Assembly (NCBI GenBank): GCA_041645495.1
Contig: JBAZPZ010000002.1
Location: 1-64,000, forward strand
Origin: 0-14-0-20-45-22 sp041645495
Lineage (GTDB): Bacteria > Fidelibacterota > UBA2242
Reading direction: 5' to 3'
DNA: 64,000 nucleotides
Positions 1-8,386 of the stretch are shown here, one piece after another. The notes under the pieces were generated by a model. That model made no database searches. It worked only from the letters and a program-made list of their open reading frames with translations, and was not told where the DNA came from. Made by a program: the position numbers and the translations under genes. Numbering within the stretch: the stretch's first letter is position 1; each line of letters begins with the position of its first letter.

Positions 1-482
1 TAGGTCGCCGTTCGGAAAGGTGCATAGTCGAACAGCGTTCGGTTAGCGAAAGCGAGGGAGAGTTTGGAATTCACAGGCAGAATCAGACCGAAATTGAACA
101 GCGGCGATGTCTGAACGGTTTGGATTTGTGTCGTTGAATACCAGCGTGGCGAAATCGAATATTGCGACGACAGGTAAACATCGGTGTAAATCGGAACGAT
201 CAGAGTTGTCGTCATTTCGTTTCTCAGGTTAAAATCCAGATAGACGCTCTTTTTCTGTGACCTCAGAACGAACGCCGGATTCCAGATCAGATCGGAGTAC
301 GGATCGGAAAGCATGCCGCTGACTTCCGGCGTGAAAATTTTCATCTGCATCGTCCGGAAGTCCAACGATTCCATGAAATACGGCGCGTCCGGCTTCCGGA
401 TTGTTGGCGAAGGAACGGTGGCGGAGAGAAAAGAGGCGAAGAAGAGGAAAATCAGCGCTGTTTTGAATGAGGTTGTGTTCAT
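1..482 (-). CDS. Exported protein, probable outer-membrane protein (5' part only)
   Basis: The ATG at 482 opens a frame with no stop down to base 1, so only the first 160 residues are visible and the rest lies outside the window. Residues 12-21 (FLFFASFLSA) are the hydrophobic core of a signal peptide. The mature part alternates polar and hydrophobic residues and contains SDPYSDLIWNPAF, a style often seen near the start of outer-membrane barrel proteins of FCB-type bacteria. A ribosome site (AAAGGA) sits 7 bases before the ATG. The gene follows the two serpin genes on the same strand, 43 bases after the second one, so it is probably the last visible gene of that operon. No specific function can be given. 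Confidence 0.7.
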   Translation of the reverse strand, partial: MNTTSFKTALIFLFFASFLSATVPSPTIRKPDAPYFMESLDFRTMQMKIFTPEVSGMLSDPYSDLIWNPAFVLRSQKKSVYLDFNLRNEMTTTLIVPIYTDVYLSSQYSISPRWYSTTQIQTVQTSPLFNFGLILPVNSKLSLAFANRTLFDYAPFRTAT

Positions 483-525
483 GGCGAAATCCTTTTTGAA
501 TATGTCTGTTGAAATCCGGTTTGGT

Positions 526-1812
526 TTATTCACTCCATTCAGGTAGATAGATTTTTCCCATGAAAAGGATCGTTCCGGAGGCACGTTCGCGGATTGCAAA
601 AACAAACGGACGATTGACGCACATGGTTACGTTTTGTTCTTTGATACTCTCAAATGTTATCTCGACGGAAGTCGCCGCCGCGGCTTCGGTGCCTTCTTCG
701 TTCACTTCGACAAATGATTTGTGTCTGACTTCGCTGATGTACAAACCACTGTCGGAGTTGATCCGGGAAAAATCCGCTTGAAAAGGGGTGAAAGCGATTC
801 CCATGCCAAGGCTCTTTAGCGAGTCGTTGAGTTTCCGGAACCATTCGAGTTTGAATTTCGGCAAGCAAAGATCGACGGTCATTTTGTAAAAACTTGCTGT
901 CCAGTTGCTCCATTCTTCATCGGTTAAAATATTTATCAGCGAATCAGTGCCGACATTCGACGCCGGAAGAAGAACCGTCATCGCGAAATATCCGTCGTTG
1001 TATGGCAAGTCGATTGCCTGAAATCGCTCGTTTTCAAGGTAGTCAAAATCGCCGGTGATTGACATCATTTTACAGGTCGTCGATCCGCCGTCCGGCAGAT
1101 AAAACGGATTGTCGTTCGTGTTCTTTTTGTCGAATTGATACGTCCACGTTCCCTTGAAATAGATCGCATTCAACAGAAACATGACCGTATTTGGATCGAT
1201 TGGCTTATCGAGGATTTGTTTAATAAGACCATCGGTCTGTTCATCAATCCAGCCGTTCATTATATCGACAGCGGCGTCCTGACTGAAGTCGAGACTCCGT
1301 ACCGCTGCGTCGAAAAAGGTCTGATTGACATCGATGAAACTCTGAAGAACGGTAAAGTCGTTTCGGTACCAGATGGAGTTCGCGATCCGGAATTTGACTT
1401 TCGGATCGAGGTTTCTCAGTAATTTGATCAGACTTTGGTAGCCGCGGTTGATTTCGTCTTCTGTGAGATTCCCAAAACCGAGCGTCGAACGCATCGCATC
1501 CAGCGTTGTACCTGCCGCGCCGTTCATCGTCATGCCCAGCGCCATCGAAACTGAAACCGGTGAGATGAACAGGTTGCTGTCTTTAACATCACCCGACAGT
1601 TTTTTAAAAAGGTCAAATCCGAAGGAGTTGCTCGATTCGATTAATGCTTGTTCGGATTTGCTGAGTTGCCTCGGCAATTGCGGAATTTCGTTGGAATTCG
1701 GCGCTGTGGCGTCCGAACAGTTCATAAAAAAAACCGTGAAAAAGAAGATTCCTGTGAGTCGCCCGTATTGGGTTAATGACCGTACTTTTCTGGATTTTGT
1801 CTTTTCTTTCAT
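526..1812 (-). CDS. Serpin-family protease inhibitor, probable lipoprotein (copy 2 of a tandem pair)
   Basis: 428 residues, full length for a serpin. The N-terminus has a basic start, a hydrophobic stretch (about residues 20-30) and FFMNC, which looks like a non-standard lipoprotein box, so the protein is probably anchored in a membrane. Serpin landmarks are present: NAIYFKGTW in mid-protein, the hinge NEEGTEAAAATS near residue 375, and NRPFVFAIRE near the C-terminus. The small-residue hinge (T at P14, Ala at P12-P9) is the pattern of inhibitory serpins, which trap serine or cysteine proteases by a suicide mechanism. Counting 17 residues from the hinge Glu puts Glu at P1 and Ser at P1', but the loop is about 3 residues longer than in alpha-1-antitrypsin, so P1 is uncertain. 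It lies 44 bases after a homologous serpin gene. Confidence 0.93.
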   Translation of the reverse strand: MKEKTKSRKVRSLTQYGRLTGIFFFTVFFMNCSDATAPNSNEIPQLPRQLSKSEQALIESSNSFGFDLFKKLSGDVKDSNLFISPVSVSMALGMTMNGAAGTTLDAMRSTLGFGNLTEDEINRGYQSLIKLLRNLDPKVKFRIANSIWYRNDFTVLQSFIDVNQTFFDAAVRSLDFSQDAAVDIMNGWIDEQTDGLIKQILDKPIDPNTVMFLLNAIYFKGTWTYQFDKKNTNDNPFYLPDGGSTTCKMMSITGDFDYLENERFQAIDLPYNDGYFAMTVLLPASNVGTDSLINILTDEEWSNWTASFYKMTVDLCLPKFKLEWFRKLNDSLKSLGMGIAFTPFQADFSRINSDSGLYISEVRHKSFVEVNEEGTEAAAATSVEITFESIKEQNVTMCVNRPFVFAIRERASGTILFMGKIYLPEWSE

Positions 1813-1856
<44 letters not shown>

Positions 1857-3098
1857 TCACTCAATCACCGGTTCCATGATTTTACCGATGAATAGTATCG
1901 TTCCGGACTGTCTTTCGCGGATCGCGAAGATGAACGGCCGGTCGATGCGCATGACCGGCGACTCGGGACCGACGCTCGTTGCTCCGACACCTACCGCTGT
2001 CACTGCGGCGGCTTCGGTGCCTTCTTCGTTGACATCGACGAACGTTTTATGCATGACTTCGCTGATATAAAGATCTCCGTTAGCATTGATTTTGGTAAAA
2101 TCCGCTTGTCCCGGAACGAAGGCAATTTCCATTCCAAGCGTTGAAAGAACATCAATCATTTTTAGTTGATAAGACAACTTGAATTTTGGCATAAAGAGTG
2201 AGACTTCGGCGGTATCCAACTGCGACAGCCATTCATTCCATGAGTCGTTGTCCAGCGATTCAATTAGCGTGTTGACATTTGATCCGTATGCGGGTAGGAA
2301 AATGGTCATACTGAATCCGGCATTACCGTAAGCCAGATCGATTGCCTGAACCTGTTCATTCTGGAAATATGGATGATCGCTTTTGTGACTCATCATTTTA
2401 CAAGTCGTCGAATTGCCAGAAGATAAGTAGAACGGTTCGTCGGTCGTGTGGTCTTTATTAAATTCATATGTCCAACTGCCTTTGAAATAAATAGCGTTGA
2501 TCAGGTACATCACCATTTCGGATGAAATTGGTTTCGGGACAATTTCCTTGATCTTGCCGTTAGTCTTTTCGTTAACCCAAGAATTGATAATGTCTGCCGC
2601 GTCGCTTCGATCAAAATCCAACGCCGAAACCTTGGCATCGAAGTACTTCGTATTTACGTTGATAAAATCCGCTATCACCGAAAACGTGTTCCGATACCAG
2701 ATGGAATTAGCGATCTGGAAGTTGACTTTAGAGTCCGCGGAAGTCAGCAGATCGATCAATCCGGCGTAAGACTGGTTGATCTCATCGATGGAAAGGTCGC
2801 CGTATTCGAGCGTGTTTCGCATGGCGGTTTGGGTTTCGCCGGCTGCACCGTTGAAGGTCATACCGAGAGCCATCGTTACGCTCAGTGGTGAGATGAAAAT
2901 ATTCTGGTCCGGCTGTTCCTTCACAATTTGGCGAAAAACTTTCAGCCCGAAGCGGTTATCGGAATCGGTCAATTTTTTCTCAACCGTGCTCAGCTCGCGC
3001 ATGGCATTGATTTCGTCAGGGGAAACGATTTTGTCCGCACAGCGGTTCATTATCGTCAACAAGCCGCAGAACGCCGCTAATATTTTGATTTTTTGCAT
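1857..3098 (-). CDS. Serpin-family protease inhibitor, probable lipoprotein (copy 1 of a tandem pair)
   Basis: 413 residues from the ATG at 3098, which has GAGGTG four bases upstream. An ATG 12 bases earlier (3110) overlaps the previous stop but lacks such a site. The N-terminus (residues 1-20) is basic then hydrophobic and ends at Cys20 in IMNRC, probably a lipid-modified cysteine. Serpin landmarks: NAIYFKGSW, the hinge NEEGTEAAAVTAV, and DRPFIFAIRERQSGTILF at the end. The hinge fits an inhibitory serpin; simple counting gives Thr at P1 and Ser at P1', unlike the neighbouring copy, so the two inhibitors probably hit different proteases. It is homologous to the next gene along its whole length, so the pair arose by duplication. 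It sits 8 bases downstream of the zinc-ribbon protein gene. Confidence 0.93.
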   Translation of the reverse strand: MQKIKILAAFCGLLTIMNRCADKIVSPDEINAMRELSTVEKKLTDSDNRFGLKVFRQIVKEQPDQNIFISPLSVTMALGMTFNGAAGETQTAMRNTLEYGDLSIDEINQSYAGLIDLLTSADSKVNFQIANSIWYRNTFSVIADFINVNTKYFDAKVSALDFDRSDAADIINSWVNEKTNGKIKEIVPKPISSEMVMYLINAIYFKGSWTYEFNKDHTTDEPFYLSSGNSTTCKMMSHKSDHPYFQNEQVQAIDLAYGNAGFSMTIFLPAYGSNVNTLIESLDNDSWNEWLSQLDTAEVSLFMPKFKLSYQLKMIDVLSTLGMEIAFVPGQADFTKINANGDLYISEVMHKTFVDVNEEGTEAAAVTAVGVGATSVGPESPVMRIDRPFIFAIRERQSGTILFIGKIMEPVIE

Positions 3099-3106
3099 GG
3101 TACACC

Positions 3107-4201
3107 TCATTCGCTTGGTTTTTTAGCTTTTAAAATTTGGCCGGATATTTTATCGATACTGCGGCCGGGGACAAAAAGGTTCAAGCTGAGTTTGATCTGG
3201 GAATCGGCAATACCTCTGAAGTTGTTCTGGTACCAGACGCCAGTATCGATGGAAAACCACTTCGTGAAAAAGAAGCGCACTCCTCCGACCGCCAGATAAC
3301 TCTGACGGACTTCGACCGCGTCGGTTTGGTCATTATATTCCCAATTTGATACGGTTTCGATTTCAAGCATAATTTTAGTTTGGGGATTAGAAGCTATTTC
3401 GCAACCGGCAAAGCCGCCGAGCAGGTTTTTCTGCTTTTCGGTTGGTTCATAAATAGATTTATCCCAGTATTCAATCATGGTGTCTTTGATCCGGATGTCG
3501 GTCAGACTGAGTCCGCCGTGCAGACTGATTGGCCCCAGGCGAATGCTCGACACGCCGTAAAGTACGGTGAAGCGGGTGCCATATCCGATATTGTTAATTC
3601 CTTTGGAGTTCCAGGAGTCGTTTGCCCTGACGACCCCTTGATCGCTGTTCATTTGTTTCCAGTCGGCAGAACTGCGGATGGCAACGGCAAAGGTCGGGAA
3701 AAAGCTGATCCCCAGGAAATTATTGGGTATAAGCTTTAATTTGAAAGCCGATGTAGCCACGACGGGCGAACCATTAGCGATATTGTTGACGAGGCCAATT
3801 GTACTGAATTCGACCTCGGCAATATTGCCCAACCCAATACCGATGGTCCCCAGAACCGACTGTTTCGTACCCACTCCGAAGGCGCCGCCGCCAGTCAGGT
3901 TGAGATCTTTTGAACTCAGCACCCGGGCGGTTGGAATATTAAACAGCCGGGGCGGATCAATCCGTTCGGCGATAAAATTATCGGTCTTCAGGTAATTTTC
4001 ATTTTGTCGTGTCAAAAGCTCCTGAGCTTCATCCTCCAGCGATTCGCCGCAAGCCAGACAGTGCTTATTGGTCGCTTGATTTTCCGTCTGACAATTTGAA
4101 CAGGTCAATATCGTGACCGGCTTATTGGCGGCGATTAAAAAGTTCATGCAGACCACCAGACTCAGAAAGATCAGTGCCGTACTTGCAATAGTTCTATTCA
4201 T
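3107..4201 (-). CDS. Exported protein with zinc ribbon followed by a barrel-like region
   Basis: The ATG at 4201 is preferred (364 residues): it has GAGGAG eight bases upstream, and residues 8-24 then form a signal peptide ending in IAA. A longer frame reaches 4273 without a ribosome site. Straight after the signal peptide come four cysteines in two CxxC pairs (Cys34, 37, 48, 51: TCSNC and HCLAC), a zinc-ribbon pattern. The rest (about 95-364) is rich in Gly and alternating hydrophobic residues, for example TGGGAFGVGTKQSVLGTIGI, as in outer-membrane barrels. The start overlaps the upstream lipoprotein gene by 8 bases, so the two are likely co-translated. A cytoplasm-style zinc ribbon on an exported protein is unusual. 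Function unknown. Confidence 0.8.
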   Translation of the reverse strand: MNRTIASTALIFLSLVVCMNFLIAANKPVTILTCSNCQTENQATNKHCLACGESLEDEAQELLTRQNENYLKTDNFIAERIDPPRLFNIPTARVLSSKDLNLTGGGAFGVGTKQSVLGTIGIGLGNIAEVEFSTIGLVNNIANGSPVVATSAFKLKLIPNNFLGISFFPTFAVAIRSSADWKQMNSDQGVVRANDSWNSKGINNIGYGTRFTVLYGVSSIRLGPISLHGGLSLTDIRIKDTMIEYWDKSIYEPTEKQKNLLGGFAGCEIASNPQTKIMLEIETVSNWEYNDQTDAVEVRQSYLAVGGVRFFFTKWFSIDTGVWYQNNFRGIADSQIKLSLNLFVPGRSIDKISGQILKAKKPSE

Positions 4202-4688
4202 TTTTATTCTCCTCGTTATTTTTGATAAAGATGGTTGCCACATACTCGGAGCAATCATGCTCGACCGGAACAACCGGATACGGGTCCAGTTGCAGTAAGC
4301 TCAGACGGTAACCGAGCGTATCGACCGCTACATGCCCCAGGGAATCAGCCAATGATACATAGGCGGGGATTTGCAGGATAACAAGGGCGGTTTCCCGGAA
4401 TGATTTTTTCAGAATGACCTCTATCCGGGCGCGGCCTGGCCAGGAACACATTATATTTATCGGACAGCGGCTGTCAGAAATGACTTTTTCGAAACCGACT
4501 TCCAATCCTGACGGCTGACCGATCTTGCGTTCGCCCAATTTGAGTTCGACGATTTCATCGATATCCAGATAAGTTTCTTCTTCCGGTTCCAGAATAGGTT
4601 CCAGAATACACGACACCAGTAAAATCGCGGCCAGAAAAATGACCGATGTTTTTGCCGTTTTGGAAATTTTTCCCGTCAATTTGTTCAT
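4194..4688 (-). CDS. Small lipoprotein with SRCP/CSW motif
   Basis: 164 residues with a lysine-rich start, a hydrophobic segment (16-26) and a good lipobox ending at Cys27 (LLVSC), so a lipoprotein. The middle holds FEKVISDSRCPINIMCSWPG. This resembles the 'DSRCP...C.W.G.A' motif of small lipoproteins of unknown function in Bacteroidetes and relatives (from memory, not searched). The two cysteines of the motif could form a disulfide. A ribosome site GGAG lies 8 bases upstream of the ATG. It is probably the first gene of the leftward run lipoprotein, zinc-ribbon protein, serpin, serpin, partial exported protein. The 151 bases upstream show no promoter I can support. Confidence 0.85.
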   Translation of the reverse strand: MNKLTGKISKTAKTSVIFLAAILLVSCILEPILEPEEETYLDIDEIVELKLGERKIGQPSGLEVGFEKVISDSRCPINIMCSWPGRARIEVILKKSFRETALVILQIPAYVSLADSLGHVAVDTLGYRLSLLQLDPYPVVPVEHDCSEYVATIFIKNNEENKNE

Positions 4689-4839
4689 TTTAACAACTCC
4701 GAATATCGCAACTTTTCAATCGTCCGGAGGAATAAAGACAAATATCGTTCCAAGTGATTTCACTCGTGTAAGGAAGTGTATTTTGCCGAAAAAACACAGA
4801 ATCCTGACGGTGAGTCTCAGATTTCTGAGGATTCGGGTA

Positions 4840-5907
4840 CTATTCGAAGCGGTATTGCAAGCCGACGGAGGCGAACCATTTGTTGTAATAAATGCCGCTG
4901 TATTGCGTTTCGTTCCGGAAAAAGGCGAACTTGCCGGTCAACGACAGCCCTCCGATTAGTTCGTTTTCCCAACCGACGAAGATTTGGTTTTGGACGTTCT
5001 GTTCGGGATCGGGATTGTAATAAATCGCTCTTTCGGATGGATCGTCTAAATAGCGTTTGAGTTGAAACTCTGCGATCATCTGTAAAAGCAGACGCCGGAT
5101 TTTTCGCGTCGCGTAAATTTGTACCGATGCGTTGGCAAACGATGAATACCGGCTGTTGGAACCGAGATACGAGAATCGGAGACTTCCGCCTGCGATCCAC
5201 TTTTTTCGGTGTTCAAATCCGATTTGACCGAACAGAACGATATCTCGCTGGAGGTTGTACGTTACTGAGCTTGTGTCGGGATCGTGATAGACTTGCCGGT
5301 TTGGATAATCGATTTTCAGGATGGAAGATTTTCCGGAAAGCGTCCAGGCTTCTGCCGGCTGGAATTGTAACTCGCCGACTACGCCGATTTGCGTCGAGTT
5401 AAACCGCTGAGCAAAACGGAACCAATTGTTCTGGTAATAAGCGCCGACCTGAGCAACGGATTTTCCGAATCTGGCTCCGATGTTCGCTGATAAGTCAACA
5501 TCCGAATAAGCGTTCGACGCGTTTTGCCACCATTTGGTCAGGAGATTTGCCTGCGATTTGAAGAATAATTTTGGGGAAAGTGCGAGGTAATATTGCCAGT
5601 TACCGGTCGTGATGAGTTTATTTTCTTCGGGATTTTGGAAATAAGCGGAATAATTCCCGATGAGGCTGATTCGTCGGCTGGATCGGTCGTTAGTTTGATT
5701 GATGAGAATGCCGCCCCAAAATTGACCGGCGTTGTCGTCCGTTCGGTTGGAATCCGACTCGAAAATGTTGTTTTCCATCAGCACTTCCGATTTGAGGTAG
5801 GAGGAGAACGTTCGATCGGTTGCCGCCCGAAGAAGCGAGCCGATCAGCAGCACGATGCAAGGAATTTTCAGGAACTTCCTGAATCCGGTGATTTTTTCAC
5901 TCTTCAT
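4840..5907 (-). CDS. Exported protein, probable outer-membrane beta-barrel
   Basis: 355 residues. Residues 10-28 (RKFLKIPCIVLLIGSLLRA) form a basic-hydrophobic signal peptide. The rest is a run of alternating hydrophobic/polar segments with many aromatic residues (for example GWENELIGGLSLTGKFAFF) and ends in VGLQYRFE, with an aromatic residue next to the C-terminus as in many outer-membrane barrels. No enzyme motif is seen. The ATG at 5907 lacks a visible ribosome site. It is 93 bases downstream of the coiled-coil protein gene and may belong to the same transcript as the two-component system. The specific role is not recognisable. Confidence 0.75.
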   Translation of the reverse strand: MKSEKITGFRKFLKIPCIVLLIGSLLRAATDRTFSSYLKSEVLMENNIFESDSNRTDDNAGQFWGGILINQTNDRSSRRISLIGNYSAYFQNPEENKLITTGNWQYYLALSPKLFFKSQANLLTKWWQNASNAYSDVDLSANIGARFGKSVAQVGAYYQNNWFRFAQRFNSTQIGVVGELQFQPAEAWTLSGKSSILKIDYPNRQVYHDPDTSSVTYNLQRDIVLFGQIGFEHRKKWIAGGSLRFSYLGSNSRYSSFANASVQIYATRKIRRLLLQMIAEFQLKRYLDDPSERAIYYNPDPEQNVQNQIFVGWENELIGGLSLTGKFAFFRNETQYSGIYYNKWFASVGLQYRFE

Positions 5908-5922
5908 CGTTGAAGAAAATAC

Positions 5923-5954
5923 AAGGAAAAGTAAAATGGAAAAAGGGAAAAGTG
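5923..5954 (+). repeat. Purine-rich intergenic tract, relative of the serpin spacer
   Basis: A run of A and G (GGAAAAGTAAAATGGAAAAA followed by GGGAAAAGTG) that shares the exact 13-mer AAAAAGGGAAAAG with the spacer at 1813-1825, here in opposite orientation. It occupies the gap between two minus-strand genes and has no coding role I can support. Confidence 0.45.
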
Positions 5955-6000
5955 ATTATTTATTACGTCTTTGAGAAGAGGCAGACCGGGTGTTCCGAAG

Positions 6001-7017
6001 TCAGCGTTTCCGCTGTTCGAGTTCGGCGATTTGCTTCTGGTAATATGTCTTGATGGAATCCAACTGACTGATGTACGAGCGCATGTTTTTGGACGGAACG
6101 GACTGAACGATGTGCAGATAATCTTCACTGGTCATTGTCATCGGAAATTCAGTCTGAACCGTGCGTGTTGTCCAGATTTCTTCATTGCCGTAGCTGGTTG
6201 GGACGACGTTTACATAGGTCGCGTCGCCGTCCGTTCCCTTAGCCCCGCGTTCAGTGAAAGTCGTTTGATAACTGCGGGAATTGGCGGGATTGATCTCACC
6301 CGAAAAGGTGTTCATTTCCGACGCGAACTGCTCCATCCGTTTTCTCAGCAGTTCTTCCTCTTTGGCGGCGGCGATGATCAGGTCGATCTGCTCGATTTTT
6401 TCGGTCAGAATCCGGGCGAGTTCGGTCTTCAGCATCGACTGCTGGGAAGGGTTTTTGATGAATTCGAGAAGGTTTTCCTTGCGGGGAAGAATTTCGATTC
6501 CCGACGGCGCAAAGTATCTTTGATTTTGCAAAAGCCAGTCGCGGCGGTCTTTGAGTTCCAAAAGAGTCAGAATCGCACTCGTGCGGCGCGGCGGTTCGGT
6601 TGTCTTTTCCAGGACATCGATGACGGAGTCGATTTGCGACGAAAGAATCGGATAGTAGGCGTCGAAAATCCGGTTTGCGCTCGCTTTTTTCTCCGCCGTT
6701 TGTTTGTAAACGATCATCAACCGGTCGCCTATTTTTGCTTTTTTCTCCGTGAGTTTCACGATCTTCCGTCGATTCACCCAGCCGGGACTTTTTTCTTGTC
6801 TCAGTGGGGAGATCGATTTTTCGATTTCGGTCTGTTCGGCTAAAAGTTTTTTCTCGTTTTGAACCAGCGATGCAATTTCCGAGATATTGGTGGAAATCGC
6901 TTCGTGATAATTGGAAAGAGATTGGCCTCCGAATGCGACGGAGAATCCAAACGTCGTGCAGGCAATCCAACCAAGAAATTCCATTTTTCGCGAGCGAATG
7001 CCGACCAGTTTTTTCAT
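6001..7017 (-). CDS. Exported coiled-coil protein downstream of the two-component system
   Basis: 338 residues from the ATG at 7017, one base after the stop of the response-regulator gene, so translation is likely coupled. An internal Met 11 codons later would also work. A basic start (KKLVGIRSRK) followed by a hydrophobic stretch (FLGWIACTTFGFSVAFGG) is a signal peptide or membrane anchor. The remainder is highly charged and helical, with heptad-like runs at about residues 35-110 (SLVQNEKKLLAEQTEIEKSI), 195-235 and at the C-terminus (QLDSIKTYYQKQIAELEQRK). No family is recognised. Because it is the gene directly after the kinase/regulator pair, it may be an envelope factor linked to that signalling system (inference). 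Confidence 0.75.
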   Translation of the reverse strand: MKKLVGIRSRKMEFLGWIACTTFGFSVAFGGQSLSNYHEAISTNISEIASLVQNEKKLLAEQTEIEKSISPLRQEKSPGWVNRRKIVKLTEKKAKIGDRLMIVYKQTAEKKASANRIFDAYYPILSSQIDSVIDVLEKTTEPPRRTSAILTLLELKDRRDWLLQNQRYFAPSGIEILPRKENLLEFIKNPSQQSMLKTELARILTEKIEQIDLIIAAAKEEELLRKRMEQFASEMNTFSGEINPANSRSYQTTFTERGAKGTDGDATYVNVVPTSYGNEEIWTTRTVQTEFPMTMTSEDYLHIVQSVPSKNMRSYISQLDSIKTYYQKQIAELEQRKR

Positions 7018-7018
7018 T

Positions 7019-8386
7019 TTACGAATACTCGCTCTCTTCGATTCGGTATTTGTCGATCTTGTAATAAAGTGCACCGGTTTTAATATTCAGCGCATCGGCG
7101 GCGTGCTGTTTGACACCTTTGGAGGCGCGCAGGGCGTTGACGATCATTTCCCGCTCGATCTTTTCAACAGACTGAACCAGATTCCCGTCCGGTTGCGGCG
7201 CTGAACCGCGATTTGTTTCGCCGAGGTCGGCGAAGGCGAACAGATCATCGCTAAAGCGGTCTTCCTCGATAAAGACGAGCGCGCGCTCAAGGAAATTTTC
7301 CAGTTCGCGGATATTTCCAGACCATGTGTAATGTGTGAGTTTCCGGATCACACTGGCGTCGATGGTCGGCGTTTTCCGGCCGAGTTTTTCTGACTTGTTC
7401 CGGATAATAAAATCGATCAACAGCGGAATGTCTTCATTGCGTTCTCTCAGCGGTGGAATGTTGATGGGAATGACGTTGATGCGGTAGAAAAGATCGCTTC
7501 GAAACGAGCCGTCCTGAATTGCCGCCTGCAAGTCTTTGTTCGTCGCGGTAATGAGCCGAAAGTCGCTGGAAATCGGCTTTTCGCCGCCGACGCGATGAAA
7601 CTGTTTCGTTTGAAGCACACGGAGAACTTTGACCTGAAGGGCGGGAGACATTTCGCCGATTTCGTCGAGAAAAAGCGTTCCGCCGTCGCTGATCTCGAAT
7701 TTGCCCGCGTGCGTTTTGATGGCGCCTGTAAATGAACCTTTTTCGTGGCCGAACAGTTCGCTTTCGAGGAGACTTTCCGTCAGCGCGCCGCAATTCACGG
7801 CGACGAACGGTCCGTTTTGACAAAAACTCTGTTGGTGGATCGTTCGCGCGACGAGTTCCTTACCGGTGCCGCTCTCGCCGGTGATCAAAACCGGGCTGTT
7901 GACTTTGGCGACTTTTTCGATCAATGTTCTGATCTTTTGGATCATCGGTGATTGACCGATGAGCAGAGGCGTTTCTACCGACGACGATTCGACTTGTTGC
8001 CGCGCCGAAAATCGGGTATAGATCGTTTCGACTTTTTTCCTGAGTTCGGCGATGGAGAACGGCTTGGTGATAAAATCTTCGGCGCCGCATTTCATTGTTT
8101 CAACGGCGAGATCGACCGAAGCGTACGCCGTAATCAAAATGACGTCGGTTGCGGGTCGCAGGCTCTTGATCGTTTTGAATAGTGAAATCCCATCGAGTTC
8201 GGGCATCTTGATGTCGGTGATGACCAATGGAAACGATGACGCTAAGAACAGAGCCAGGCCTTTCTTGCCGTCCTCGGCTGAGACCGCGTCGAAGCCGTCT
8301 TTTTTCAGAAAGGCGGTCATGCCGTCGCGCAGAGATTGGTTGTCTTCGACGATCAGGATTTTAAAGTTTTTCTTGGGCTCGTTCAT
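7019..8386 (-). CDS. NtrC-family sigma54-dependent response regulator
   Basis: 455 residues with the classic three domains. The receiver domain (about 8-122) carries the acidic pair Glu14/Asp15, phospho-acceptor Asp58 (LVITDIKMP) and Lys in TKPF. The AAA+ domain (about 145-375) has Walker A GESGTGKE, Walker B GGTLFLDEIGEM and the sigma54-contact loop GSFTGA, a variant of the usual GAFTGA. A Fis-type helix-turn-helix lies at the end (EREMIVNALRASKGVKQHAA, then ALNIKTGALYYKI). It should activate sigma54 promoters after phosphorylation by the kinase encoded just upstream, whose stop codon directly abuts this ATG. The target promoter is not identified. Confidence 0.96.
   Translation of the reverse strand: MNEPKKNFKILIVEDNQSLRDGMTAFLKKDGFDAVSAEDGKKGLALFLASSFPLVITDIKMPELDGISLFKTIKSLRPATDVILITAYASVDLAVETMKCGAEDFITKPFSIAELRKKVETIYTRFSARQQVESSSVETPLLIGQSPMIQKIRTLIEKVAKVNSPVLITGESGTGKELVARTIHQQSFCQNGPFVAVNCGALTESLLESELFGHEKGSFTGAIKTHAGKFEISDGGTLFLDEIGEMSPALQVKVLRVLQTKQFHRVGGEKPISSDFRLITATNKDLQAAIQDGSFRSDLFYRINVIPINIPPLRERNEDIPLLIDFIIRNKSEKLGRKTPTIDASVIRKLTHYTWSGNIRELENFLERALVFIEEDRFSDDLFAFADLGETNRGSAPQPDGNLVQSVEKIEREMIVNALRASKGVKQHAADALNIKTGALYYKIDKYRIEESEYS

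Noticed and set aside
313..546. Rightward 77-codon frame at the left edge
   Set aside because: It runs opposite the exported protein gene (1-482, minus) that has a signal peptide and a ribosome site.
4816..4829. CTCAGA-TT-TCTGAG hairpin after the barrel gene at 4840 as a terminator
   Set aside because: No T run follows on the strand being transcribed, and the stem is short.
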